NCBI GenBank assembly: GCA_023386555.1
Contig: JAEWJK010000005.1
Location: forward strand, 1-64,000
DNA length: 64,000 nt
Source of the DNA: Bacteroidota bacterium
GTDB lineage: Bacteria > Bacteroidota > Bacteroidia > Chitinophagales > Chitinophagaceae
Direction of reading: 5' to 3'
Shown here piece after piece: positions 19,900-27,233 of this stretch. Each line of letters opens with the position of its first letter. Positions within the stretch are counted from its first letter, which is position 1. The translations under genes and the position numbers were made by a program. The notes beneath the pieces were generated by a model. That model searched no databases. It had not been told where the DNA came from and worked only from the letters and a program-made list of their open reading frames with translations.

Positions 19900-22737
19900 A
19901 TGCCTAAAAAATTGTTTTTGCTTGATGCTTTAGCACTTATCTATCGTGCTTATTACGCTTTGATACGTAACCCAAGAATTACTTCGAAGGGAAGAAATAC
20001 CAATGCACAGTTTGGTTTTACATCAACTTTAATAGACTTAATTAATAAAGAGAAGCCAACACACATGGCTGTTTGCTTCGATACGTTTGCACCCACTGAA
20101 CGACATACAGATTTTACTGACTATAAAGCCAACAGGCAGGAAATGCCGGAAGATCTGTTGGAGTCACTTCCCGACATCAAAAGAATTATCCGTGGATTTA
20201 ATATTCCCGTTGTTGAGATTGATGGATATGAAGCGGATGATGTGATCGGAACTCTAGCATGGCAGGCAGCCGATGCAAAGTATGATGTGTACATGGTTAC
20301 ACCTGATAAAGATTACGGACAATTATTGATTCATGATTGTGTGTACATCTATAAGCCAGGTTACCAGGGTGGTGATGTGGAAATTATGGATGCAAAACGT
20401 ATCACTGAAAAATGGTGCATTGACAATGTAAGCCAGGTGATTGACATGTTGGGTTTGATGGGTGATGCAGTCGATAATATTCCGGGTATAAAAGGTGTTG
20501 GCGAAAAAACGGCATGTAAGCTGTTGAAAGAATATGGCACATTGGAAAACATTTTAGACAATGCAGATAATATAAAAGGTGCCTTAGGAGAAAAGATAAG
20601 AGCCGGAAAAGAAGATGCCATCATGAGTAAAAAGCTGGCAACGATCATCACAACTGTCCCGGTTGAATTTCATGAAGAGGATTATCGTTTGAAGGAATGG
20701 AATAAACAAGAGTTGATTGATGTGTTCACAGAACTTGAATTTAAATCGCTTGGTAAAAGAATTTTAGGAGATGATTTCAACGTGTTCAATTCAGCTCCAA
20801 CTGGTGTGCAGACTGATCTTTTTGGTAATGCAGTAGAAGGAAAAACGATCAAAGTAAAAGCTGAAGTGAATGCAGATACTTTGCAACCATCAACAGATGA
20901 GAATGCAGGCTTTCACGCAGAAAAAAATATCAACAACACACCACATAATTATGAGTTGATTGATACGGATGAAAAGCTGCAGCAGCTGATCACTGATCTG
21001 ATGCAGCAATCAGAAATTTCATTCGATACTGAAACAACAGGTACAGATCCAAACCAGGTTGAATTAGTTGGTTTAAGCTTTTCATACAAACCAACATCAG
21101 GCTTTTACATTCCTTGTGTGAGTGAAGGAAGAATCAAAGAGATATTGCAACAACTTCAGCCATTATTTAATGATTCAACAAAGAAGTGGGTTGGACAAAA
21201 TATCAAATACGATATCATCGTAATGAAATGGTATGGTGTAGAATTAAAGGGTGAAATTTTCGATACCATGTTGGCTCATTACCTGATTGAACCGGAAGGT
21301 AGAAGAGGAATGGATTTATTAAGTGCTCAGTATTTAGGTTACGAGCCAATTCCAATTGAAGATCTCATTGGTAAAAAAGGCAAGAATCAAGGCAGCATGA
21401 AAGATGTTGAGCTGGAAAAGATAAAAGAATATGCTGCAGAAGATGCTGATATCACTTTACAACTAAAGGAAAAATTTGTTCCGCTATTGAAGTTTAAAGA
21501 AGTAGAGAATGTTTTTGAAGAAGTAGAGAATCCATTAACCAGAGTGCTGGCAGATATGGAATTTGAAGGAGTGAAGATCGATGTCGATTTTCTGAAAGAT
21601 TATTCTAATCAGCTTGATAAAGAGATCAAAGAAGTTGAACAGAAAGTGTTTGATTGCTGCGGATTGAAATTCAATCTGGGTTCACCCAAACAATTGGGTG
21701 AAGTATTGTTTGATCATATGAAACTTGATCCGAAGGCAAAGAAAACCAAGACTGGTCAATATGCTACAGGTGAAGATGTGTTGGCAAAGCTTTCCAACGA
21801 TCATGAGGTAGTGAAACATATTCTGGATTACAGGGAATTCACCAAGCTGAAATCAACTTATGTTGATGCATTGCCTTTAATGATCAACCCTAAGACAGAA
21901 AGAATTCATACTTGCTTTTCACAAGCCGTTGCTGTTACAGGAAGATTGAGCAGCACCAATCCAAATCTTCAGAATATTCCGATCAGAACAGATAGAGGAA
22001 GGGAAATCAGAAAAGCATTTATTCCAAGAGATGCCGAGCATGTATTGGTGAGTGCTGATTATTCGCAGATCGAGTTAAGAATTGTTGCAGCCATCAGTGG
22101 TGATAAAAATATGTGTGAAGCTTTCCGGCTGAATAAGGATATTCATACTGCTACTGCAGCTAAAGTATATGGCATTGATGAAAGTGAAGTAACAAAAGAA
22201 ATGCGTTACAAGGCTAAGAGTGTGAACTTTGGAATTGTTTACGGGCAAAGTGCTTTTGGTTTATCTGAGAATCTCGGCATCAGCAGGGCAGAAGCAAAAG
22301 AGATCATCGACACTTATAAAAAGGAATTTGCCGGCATTACGAGATACATGGATGATACAATCAACTTTGCAAGAGAAAATGGTTATGTAAGAACTTTGAA
22401 GGGAAGAAAACGTTGGTTGAAAGATATTAACTCAGCTAATTTTACGGTGAGAGGTTTCGCTGAAAGAAATGCCATTAACTCACCGATACAGGGAACTGCT
22501 GCAGATATGATCAAACTTGCCATGATAAAAGTGGATACCGCTATCAGGGAACAAAAGCTGAAATCGAAAATGGTTTTACAGGTACATGATGAATTGGTGT
22601 TTGATGTACCACAGGATGAGGTTGAGATCATTAAACCTTTGATCATTGAGAATATGCAAACGGCCATGAGTTTACCAAACGAAGTTCCGGTTATTGCCGA
22701 AGTGGGAAGTGGGGTGAATTGGTTAGAAGCACATTAG
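19900..22737 (+). CDS. polA: DNA polymerase I
   Basis: 945 residues from the ATG at 19900 (MPKKLFLLDALALIYRAYYA); the frame stays open 18 codons further up to a TTG that is not family-like. The 5'-3' exonuclease domain comes first (VCFDTFAPTERH, PDKDYGQL, GDAVDNIPGIKGVGEKTA). The 3'-5' proofreading domain is intact (FDTETTG with D376 and E378, NIKYD, YAAEDAD). The polymerase domain has motif A DYSQIELR (D720), the YKAKSVNFGIVYG finger helix and motif C QVHDE (D897). It fills gaps in replication and repair. All three activities should be present, unlike the many Pol I proteins that lack proofreading. A TACCTTCG box (19888-19895) ends four bases before the ATG, which hints at a leaderless transcript. 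Confidence 0.97.
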   Translation: MPKKLFLLDALALIYRAYYALIRNPRITSKGRNTNAQFGFTSTLIDLINKEKPTHMAVCFDTFAPTERHTDFTDYKANRQEMPEDLLESLPDIKRIIRGFNIPVVEIDGYEADDVIGTLAWQAADAKYDVYMVTPDKDYGQLLIHDCVYIYKPGYQGGDVEIMDAKRITEKWCIDNVSQVIDMLGLMGDAVDNIPGIKGVGEKTACKLLKEYGTLENILDNADNIKGALGEKIRAGKEDAIMSKKLATIITTVPVEFHEEDYRLKEWNKQELIDVFTELEFKSLGKRILGDDFNVFNSAPTGVQTDLFGNAVEGKTIKVKAEVNADTLQPSTDENAGFHAEKNINNTPHNYELIDTDEKLQQLITDLMQQSEISFDTETTGTDPNQVELVGLSFSYKPTSGFYIPCVSEGRIKEILQQLQPLFNDSTKKWVGQNIKYDIIVMKWYGVELKGEIFDTMLAHYLIEPEGRRGMDLLSAQYLGYEPIPIEDLIGKKGKNQGSMKDVELEKIKEYAAEDADITLQLKEKFVPLLKFKEVENVFEEVENPLTRVLADMEFEGVKIDVDFLKDYSNQLDKEIKEVEQKVFDCCGLKFNLGSPKQLGEVLFDHMKLDPKAKKTKTGQYATGEDVLAKLSNDHEVVKHILDYREFTKLKSTYVDALPLMINPKTERIHTCFSQAVAVTGRLSSTNPNLQNIPIRTDRGREIRKAFIPRDAEHVLVSADYSQIELRIVAAISGDKNMCEAFRLNKDIHTATAAKVYGIDESEVTKEMRYKAKSVNFGIVYGQSAFGLSENLGISRAEAKEIIDTYKKEFAGITRYMDDTINFARENGYVRTLKGRKRWLKDINSANFTVRGFAERNAINSPIQGTAADMIKLAMIKVDTAIREQKLKSKMVLQVHDELVFDVPQDEVEIIKPLIIENMQTAMSLPNEVPVIAEVGSGVNWLEAH

Positions 22738-22811
22738 CAAGAAAAATTTAGCAGCCGATTCGGAAAATGACCATCTGAATCATTAAAAATCCGCCTACAA
22801 TCTTAAATCCC

Positions 22812-22819
22812 TACATTTG
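22812..22819 (+). promoter_or_regulatory. Candidate -7 promoter box of the DUF4290 gene
   Basis: TACATTTG matches the Bacteroidota -7 consensus TAnnTTTG exactly, 19 bases before the ATG at 22839. No convincing -33 TTG lies at the usual distance. Confidence 0.45.
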
Positions 22820-22838
22820 TTACTCAAGATTTGTGAAC

Positions 22839-23612
22839 ATGGAGTATAATACAGCTAGAAATTACCTGAGCATGAGAGAATATGGCAGACATATTCAGCG
22901 AATGGTAGAATATTTAATGACAATTGAAGACAGGCAAAAAAGGCAGCAACAGGCTAATGTAGTAATAGAATTAATGGGATTTCTGAACCCTCACCTGAAG
23001 AACGTTGAGGATTTCCGACATAAGCTTTGGGATCATTTGTTTTTTATCAGCGATTTTAAGTTGGATGTAGATAGTCCTTATCCTCTACCACAAAGAGAAA
23101 CGTACAAGGCTAAACCTGATCCATTAAGTTATCCGAAGAAGTATCCGAAGTATAATCATCTTGGGAAAAACCTGGAAACCGTTATAGAAAAAGCTTTGAA
23201 AGAAGAAGACCAGGAGAAGAAAGCAGGCTTTGCTCATGCTATAGCTTATTACATGAAACTGGCTTATAGCAACTGGCATAAAGAATTGGTGCATGATGAT
23301 GCGATAAGAAGTGAACTAGACAGTATTACAGGTGGTGAGCTGGAGTTTAGCAATACACCATTCATCAAACATCGCAACGCACCATTTGAAAGTGATACCT
23401 ATCCTGCAAGAAATAATGGTGGAAGAAGACAAAATTTCGGCGGAAGAAATGATGGCCGTAACCGTGGTGGACAAGGTGGTGGAAGAGATAATAGAGGTGG
23501 TGGACAAGGAAGAAATGATAACAGGAATAATCGTGGAGGCCAGGGTGGAGGAAGAGATAACAGAGGTGGCAGTGGTGGTGGACAAAACCGAAACTTTAAG
23601 AAGCGTTTTTAA
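22839..23612 (+). CDS. DUF4290 protein with RGG-rich C-terminal tail
   Basis: 257 residues from the ATG at 22839 (MEYNTARNYLSMREYGRHIQ); a GTG two codons upstream is possible. Residues 1-175 are the DUF4290 domain, helical and charged (VIELMGFLNPHLKNVEDFRHKLWDHLF). The last ~60 residues are low complexity, built from GGR, RGG and RDN units (RNRGGQGGGRDNRGGGQG), and end in KKRF. Such RGG tails usually bind RNA. DUF4290 is widespread in Bacteroidota and its function is unknown. The gene lies between polA and murA with its own promoter box and terminator. A nucleic-acid-linked role is inferred from the tail only. Confidence 0.85.
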   Translation: MEYNTARNYLSMREYGRHIQRMVEYLMTIEDRQKRQQQANVVIELMGFLNPHLKNVEDFRHKLWDHLFFISDFKLDVDSPYPLPQRETYKAKPDPLSYPKKYPKYNHLGKNLETVIEKALKEEDQEKKAGFAHAIAYYMKLAYSNWHKELVHDDAIRSELDSITGGELEFSNTPFIKHRNAPFESDTYPARNNGGRRQNFGGRNDGRNRGGQGGGRDNRGGGQGRNDNRNNRGGQGGGRDNRGGSGGGQNRNFKKRF

Positions 23613-23632
23613 AAACGGCAATATAATTGAAG

Positions 23633-23661
23633 AAGCATCGGAAGTTTTTCGATGCTTTTTT
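23633..23661 (+). terminator. Terminator after the DUF4290 gene
   Basis: AAGCATCG and CGATGCTT form a perfect 8-bp stem with a 9-base loop, followed by a run of T. Confidence 0.8.
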
Positions 23662-23669
23662 ATTTGAAC

Positions 23670-23677
23670 TACTTTCG
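23670..23677 (+). promoter_or_regulatory. Candidate -7 box of murA
   Basis: TACTTTCG, 46 bases before the murA ATG, is the same octamer as before the TonB receptor gene and differs from TAnnTTTG at one base. Confidence 0.3.
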
Positions 23678-23722
23678 TCAGCCAATCACATTTATTATCA
23701 TTACATCAGTTAATTATAAGCT

Positions 23723-25030
23723 ATGTCAACATTTGAAGTTACAGGCGGAAAAAAACTTAAAGGAACGATTACTCCCCAAGGTGCAAAGAATGAAGCGCTG
23801 CAGATCATTTCTGCAGTATTGCTTACCGATGAAAAGGTGACGGTTAAGAACATTCCTGATATTGTTGATGTAAACTTGCTGATAGAATTATTGCAGGATA
23901 TGGGCGTGAAGGTGGAAAGACCTGAAAGAGATATCTGCATTTTCCAGGCTGATGCATTGGATATTGACTATTTAGGATCAGAAGCTTTTCTAAAGAAAGG
24001 CGGAAGACTAAGAGGTTCTGTAATGGTAGCCGGACCAATGTTGGCTCGTTTTAAAAAAGCATTCATCCCAAAACCAGGTGGTGATAAAATTGGCAGAAGA
24101 AGATTAGATACACATATCATCGGTTTTCAGAAGTTAGGGGCAGAGATGAATCATAACGAAACCTTAGGTGTTACTGAACTTATTGGTAATAATCTTAAAG
24201 GTGCTTATATGTTACTGGATGAACCTTCGGTAACAGGTACTGCTAACATTGCTATGGCTGCAGTACTAGCAAAAGGTACTACTACTATTTACAATGCTGC
24301 CTGTGAGCCTTACCTGCAACAGCTTTGTAATATGATGAACAGAATGGGTGCAAAGATCAGTGGCATTGGAAGTAATATGCTGATAATTGAAGGCGTAGAC
24401 AAATTGCATGGAACTGAGCACACCATGTTACCTGATATGATCGAAGTAGGCAGTTTCATTGGTCTTGCAGCAATGACGCAAAGCGATATTCTGATCAAAG
24501 GTGCTGGTGTAGATCATTTGGGAATTATACCGGAGAAGTTTCAACAACTGGGTATCCAATTCAATATTAATGGAGACGATATTCATATTCCTGAACAGGA
24601 AACCTACGAGATACAAACTTTCTTAGACGGTGGTGTGATGACCATTTATGATCATCCATGGCCAGGTTTAACCCCAGATCTTTTGAGCATCATGCTTGTT
24701 GTGGCCACACAAGCTGTAGGTAGTGTATTGATCCATCAGAAAATGTTTGAGAGCCGCTTGTTTTTTGTAGATAAGCTGATAGACATGGGTGCACAGATCA
24801 TTTTATGTGATCCACATCGTGCAACCGTAATTGGTTTGGGGAGAAAGCAGCCGCTTCGTGGAATTTCAATGAGCAGTCCTGATATCAGGGCTGGTGTTTC
24901 ATTATTGATTGCTGCATTAAGTGCAGAAGGAAAAAGTACAATCCAGAATATTGAACAAATAGATCGGGGTTACCAGTACATTGATGTGAGATTAAATGAA
25001 CTAGGAGCTCAAATCAAACGCTTATTGTAA
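23723..25030 (+). CDS. murA: UDP-N-acetylglucosamine 1-carboxyvinyltransferase, Cys-to-Asp form
   Basis: 435 residues of the EPSP-synthase fold. MurA transfers enolpyruvate from PEP to UDP-GlcNAc, the first committed step of peptidoglycan synthesis, in the cytoplasm. The PEP-binding N-terminus (GGKKLKGTITPQGAKNEALQ) and the C-terminal SSPDIRAGVSLLIAALSAEG are intact. In the active-site loop the usual PGGC is PGGD: Asp121 replaces the Cys that fosfomycin alkylates (Cys115 in E. coli). Asp at this site is functional in some natural MurA proteins and confers fosfomycin insensitivity. GRRRLDTHI follows as expected. No terminator is seen directly after it; the downstream gap holds two structured RNA copies. 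Confidence 0.96.
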   Translation: MSTFEVTGGKKLKGTITPQGAKNEALQIISAVLLTDEKVTVKNIPDIVDVNLLIELLQDMGVKVERPERDICIFQADALDIDYLGSEAFLKKGGRLRGSVMVAGPMLARFKKAFIPKPGGDKIGRRRLDTHIIGFQKLGAEMNHNETLGVTELIGNNLKGAYMLLDEPSVTGTANIAMAAVLAKGTTTIYNAACEPYLQQLCNMMNRMGAKISGIGSNMLIIEGVDKLHGTEHTMLPDMIEVGSFIGLAAMTQSDILIKGAGVDHLGIIPEKFQQLGIQFNINGDDIHIPEQETYEIQTFLDGGVMTIYDHPWPGLTPDLLSIMLVVATQAVGSVLIHQKMFESRLFFVDKLIDMGAQIILCDPHRATVIGLGRKQPLRGISMSSPDIRAGVSLLIAALSAEGKSTIQNIEQIDRGYQYIDVRLNELGAQIKRLL

Positions 25031-25065
25031 ACATTTAGCTGAAATAATTCCCCAACAGAGAAAAA

Positions 25066-25153
25066 ACCGGCAGGCACCCGGAGAAAAGGATTTCATTCCT
25101 TCACGTTTTCAAACGAAAACGGTCTGCAGCACCGAGTAATAAATTCTGCCGGT
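25066..25153 (+). ncRNA. Structured RNA motif, copy 1 (murA-gmk gap)
   Basis: Outer stem ACCGGCAG (25066-25073) pairs with CTGCCGGT (25146-25153). Inner closing stem ACCCGG (25076-25081) pairs with CCGAGT (25132-25137) with one mismatch. Hairpin AAGGA/TCCTT follows (25086-25101), then hairpin CGTTTTC/GAAAACG (25104-25121), then the unpaired-looking box GGTCTGCAGCACCG (25121-25134). Copy 2 repeats this order with different stem sequences and the identical 14-base box. I cannot name the family. Confidence 0.6.
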
Positions 25154-25330
25154 AAATATTCATCAAGCATAAGTCAAAATGAATATTAGTTATTGAGGCA
25201 AGACTAATTACGTACCAAAACAACTCATCCATAAAATATTTTTTACGCACAAAGCTGTACTGCTATTGAGTTTATAATAAAATCTGCAGCGAAATAAAAT
25301 TTAATGTCTGCTGATACAATGCTATTTGGC

Positions 25331-25440
25331 TAAGTTTGTGTAGCAGGCTTTGATATACCTAAACTTTTAGTGTCCGGAGAGAAGGTGTAAGTCCTTTCCT
25401 TGAGGTATTCAATGGTCTGCAGCACCGGGCACTTCTTTTT
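25331..25440 (+). ncRNA. Structured RNA motif, copy 2, with its own promoter box
   Basis: Closing stem AGTGTCCGG (25369-25377) pairs with CCGGGCACT (25425-25433), 9 bp with one G-U. Inside are hairpin AAGG/CCTT (25383-25397), hairpin CCTTGA/TCAATGG and the box GGTCTGCAGCACCG (25414-25427), identical to copy 1. TCTTTTTT follows the closing stem, which resembles a terminator. TAAGTTTG (25331-25338) is an exact TAnnTTTG promoter box 31 bases before the stem. It may be an independent small RNA or the 5' leader of gmk, whose ATG is at 25505. The rest of the 474-base gap holds two further CTGCAG sites and nothing else I can assign. Confidence 0.6.
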
Positions 25441-25504
25441 TGTACTTTATTCTGCAGTTTTACTCTTGTTTTAAAGCTTTATTTTGCAGCCTCCAATTCA
25501 CTCC

Positions 25505-26080
25505 ATGAAAATTTATAATAAGATCATTATTCTTACGGCTCCTTCAGGTTCAGGAAAAACTTCTATTGCCAGGTATTTATTACAGGCATTTAATAATCTC
25601 GCTTTTTCTGTTTCAGCAGCTACCAGGAAAGCCAGGGAAGGTGAAGTGAATGGAAAAGATTATTATTTTATGAGTGAGGATGAATTTAAAACTCACATAA
25701 AAAATAATGATTTTATAGAGTGGGAAATGGTCTACGAAGGAAAGTATTATGGAACACTTAAGACTGAATTAGAAAGAATATGGAGTATTGGTAAAGTGCC
25801 GATATTAGATATCGATGTACATGGTGGAATTCATGTTCAGAAAGAATATCCGATCAATACGCTTTCATTGTTTGTTAAGCCACCATCTGTGGAAGAGTTG
25901 CAGAAGCGATTAGAAAGCCGTGGTACAGAAACAGCCGAAAGCATCAGCACAAGAGTGAGTAAAGCCTCTTATGAACTTTCTTTTGCAGATCAGTTTGATC
26001 ATGTGATCGTAAACGATGACCTGGATAAGGCATGTAAAGAAGCGGAGAAGATTGTAGGAGGTTTTTTGAATGATAATTAA
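25505..26080 (+). CDS. gmk: Guanylate kinase
   Basis: 191 residues from the ATG at 25505; an in-frame TTG seven codons earlier is not needed. The P-loop is APSGSGKTS, followed by the GMP-binding region (VSAATRKAREGEVNGKDYYF, then FIEWEMVYEGKYYGT) and the DIDVHGG Walker-B-like segment. The enzyme converts GMP and ATP to GDP and ADP in the cytoplasm. Length and all motifs are typical. It lies downstream of the tandem structured RNA, which could form part of its 5' untranslated region. It is convergent with the toxin-antitoxin pair that follows. Confidence 0.96.
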   Translation: MKIYNKIIILTAPSGSGKTSIARYLLQAFNNLAFSVSAATRKAREGEVNGKDYYFMSEDEFKTHIKNNDFIEWEMVYEGKYYGTLKTELERIWSIGKVPILDIDVHGGIHVQKEYPINTLSLFVKPPSVEELQKRLESRGTETAESISTRVSKASYELSFADQFDHVIVNDDLDKACKEAEKIVGGFLNDN

Positions 26081-26242
26081 TTGGAGAAAGAAGCTTTACT
26101 GAAACTTGGAAAAGAAATAGTTTGCACCAAGTGATGCAATAATGAGCAGGTGTATTTCTACTTCGATCAGTTGTTTGTGGAGAGAAGAACAGGTGAAGGA
26201 GAAGGGTGAGAAGATTGTGAAGGTGGTGAGGAAGGTGATGGG

Positions 26243-26665
26243 TTAGATCAGCTTCAATACATCTTTTGCCTGCATAACTGGTAGTGCAGCTAATTCTATT
26301 TTCCGTAAGTCTTTTATATCATTGGTGATGAAATAATCTAGTCTTTTAGCTAAAGCTGCCGAATAAAGTATTGCATCTTCAAGATCATTTACAGCCATTT
26401 GTAATCCTGCAGTATAGGTAAAATTATTAACCGGGATAATTTCAACAAACGAAAGAAGATGTTGGAACACATCTTTTATCTGCTTAACGGAGTAATCTTT
26501 TCTTACAAGATAAGCCGTGGTATTTAGAACGCTTTCAGAAACAAAAACAGAAAGGTTATTGTTTTCTGCCTCGTTAAAAAGATCAATGGCAGCTTGGTGA
26601 TTGAGACGTTTTGCATCTAGCAAGTCTATTAAAATATTTGTATCAATCAATATTTTAAAAGCCAT
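26243..26665 (-). CDS. PIN-domain toxin of a VapBC-like pair
   Basis: 140 residues of a PIN ribonuclease domain. The acidic metal-binding set is visible: D8 in ILIDTN, E44 in VSESVLN, the cluster D94/E96/D97 in NDLEDAILYSAA and D116 in FITNDIKDL. Such toxins cleave RNA when freed from their antitoxin. Its start overlaps the end of the upstream antitoxin gene by 11 bases, the usual antitoxin-first, translationally coupled layout. PIN sequences of this group are widespread in Bacteroidota and Cyanobacteria. All catalytic residues are present, so the toxin should be active. Confidence 0.9.
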   Translation of the reverse strand: MAFKILIDTNILIDLLDAKRLNHQAAIDLFNEAENNNLSVFVSESVLNTTAYLVRKDYSVKQIKDVFQHLLSFVEIIPVNNFTYTAGLQMAVNDLEDAILYSAALAKRLDYFITNDIKDLRKIELAALPVMQAKDVLKLI

Positions 26666-26897
26666 ACTTTTCTTTTAAATATTCATCTCTTGCAGCATCA
26701 ATATCCGAAATGTGATTTGATAGAGAACCGGCATACTTTTCTACGAAACTTTTCCCTTTTTTCTTCTTCTCTTTAGTGGTAAGCTTTTCAAAATATTCGT
26801 CAGCTAATTTCGACACTGATGTTTTATGCTTTGCAGCATAAGCCTTTATTTTTTTTGCAGTGCTTTCCTTTACTGTAAGGTTCAACTTCGTCGTCAT
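26655..26897 (-). CDS. DUF6364 antitoxin
   Basis: 80 residues opening MTTKLNLTVKESTAKKIKAYAAKHKTSVSKLADEYF in summary form: a short beta strand (KLNLTV) followed by two helices, the ribbon-helix-helix DNA-binding pattern of DUF6364. The basic linker KEKKKKGKSF precedes a C-terminal tail that should block the PIN active site. As a rule such antitoxins repress their own operon. The gene overlaps the PIN gene by 11 bases. Confidence 0.88.
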   Translation of the reverse strand: MTTKLNLTVKESTAKKIKAYAAKHKTSVSKLADEYFEKLTTKEKKKKGKSFVEKYAGSLSNHISDIDAARDEYLKEKYGF

Positions 26898-26954
26898 AAT
26901 CAGGCTTTATCCAAATATACGCCTAATTTATTTTTATACGCCTAAAGTATTGCT

Positions 26955-27040
26955 AATGCCCTCACATTCTTGCCTTCCATATAAATTCTTAAAAGCTTTT
27001 ATTTACAACTTTGTTCCTAAAGGTGTGGCCGATTCCTGTG
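26955..27040 (-). pseudogene. Decayed duplicate of the 3' end of the adjacent PurF-like gene
   Basis: The DNA aligns along its whole length with 27236-27322, the last codons of the PurF-like gene, by eye at roughly 75%. Read on the minus strand it gives NKVVNKSF, then a stop, and after a one-base shift YMEGKNVR; the intact gene has NKVVNKAF and YMEGKNVRGY. It is a truncated, frameshifted fragment with no start, in the same orientation as its parent about 195 bases away. Confidence 0.75.
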
Positions 27041-27116
27041 AGATCACTTACGATTGTTAGATGCTTTCGTAAGTTTTAATTGAGACTGAGGCAGTTCCAT
27101 TACCAAAATCAGCTCT

Positions 27117-27168
27117 CTCTGGGTTCTGTCTGGGATGTCTCTGGGTTTTGTCTGGGATGTCTCTGGGT
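27117..27168. repeat. 22-bp tandem repeat, two full units plus a partial
   Basis: Units at 27117-27138 and 27139-27160 read CTCTGGGTTYTGTCTGGGATGT and differ at one base; a third begins at 27161 and breaks off after CTCTGGGT. It lies between the decayed PurF tail and the intact gene. Confidence 0.85.
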
Positions 27169-27233
27169 AAGTATGGGGAAAGAATCCAGTAGCCATCCGA
27201 TATTGAGCAACAAACGGCCGGTCTCCCAAAAGA

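Noticed and set aside
23316..23667. Long frames in other phases over the RGG tail of the DUF4290 gene
   Set aside because: They arise from the low-complexity G/A-rich DNA of the tail and have no family motifs.
26142..26246. 34-residue frame in the gmk-toxin gap
   Set aside because: It is purine-biased and Lys/Val-rich, overlaps the toxin gene's 3' end, and has no homologue in the window to support coding.
27044..27229. 61-codon minus-strand frame across the 22-bp tandem repeat
   Set aside because: It is made mostly of repeat-encoded residues in a scar region, with no recognisable family.
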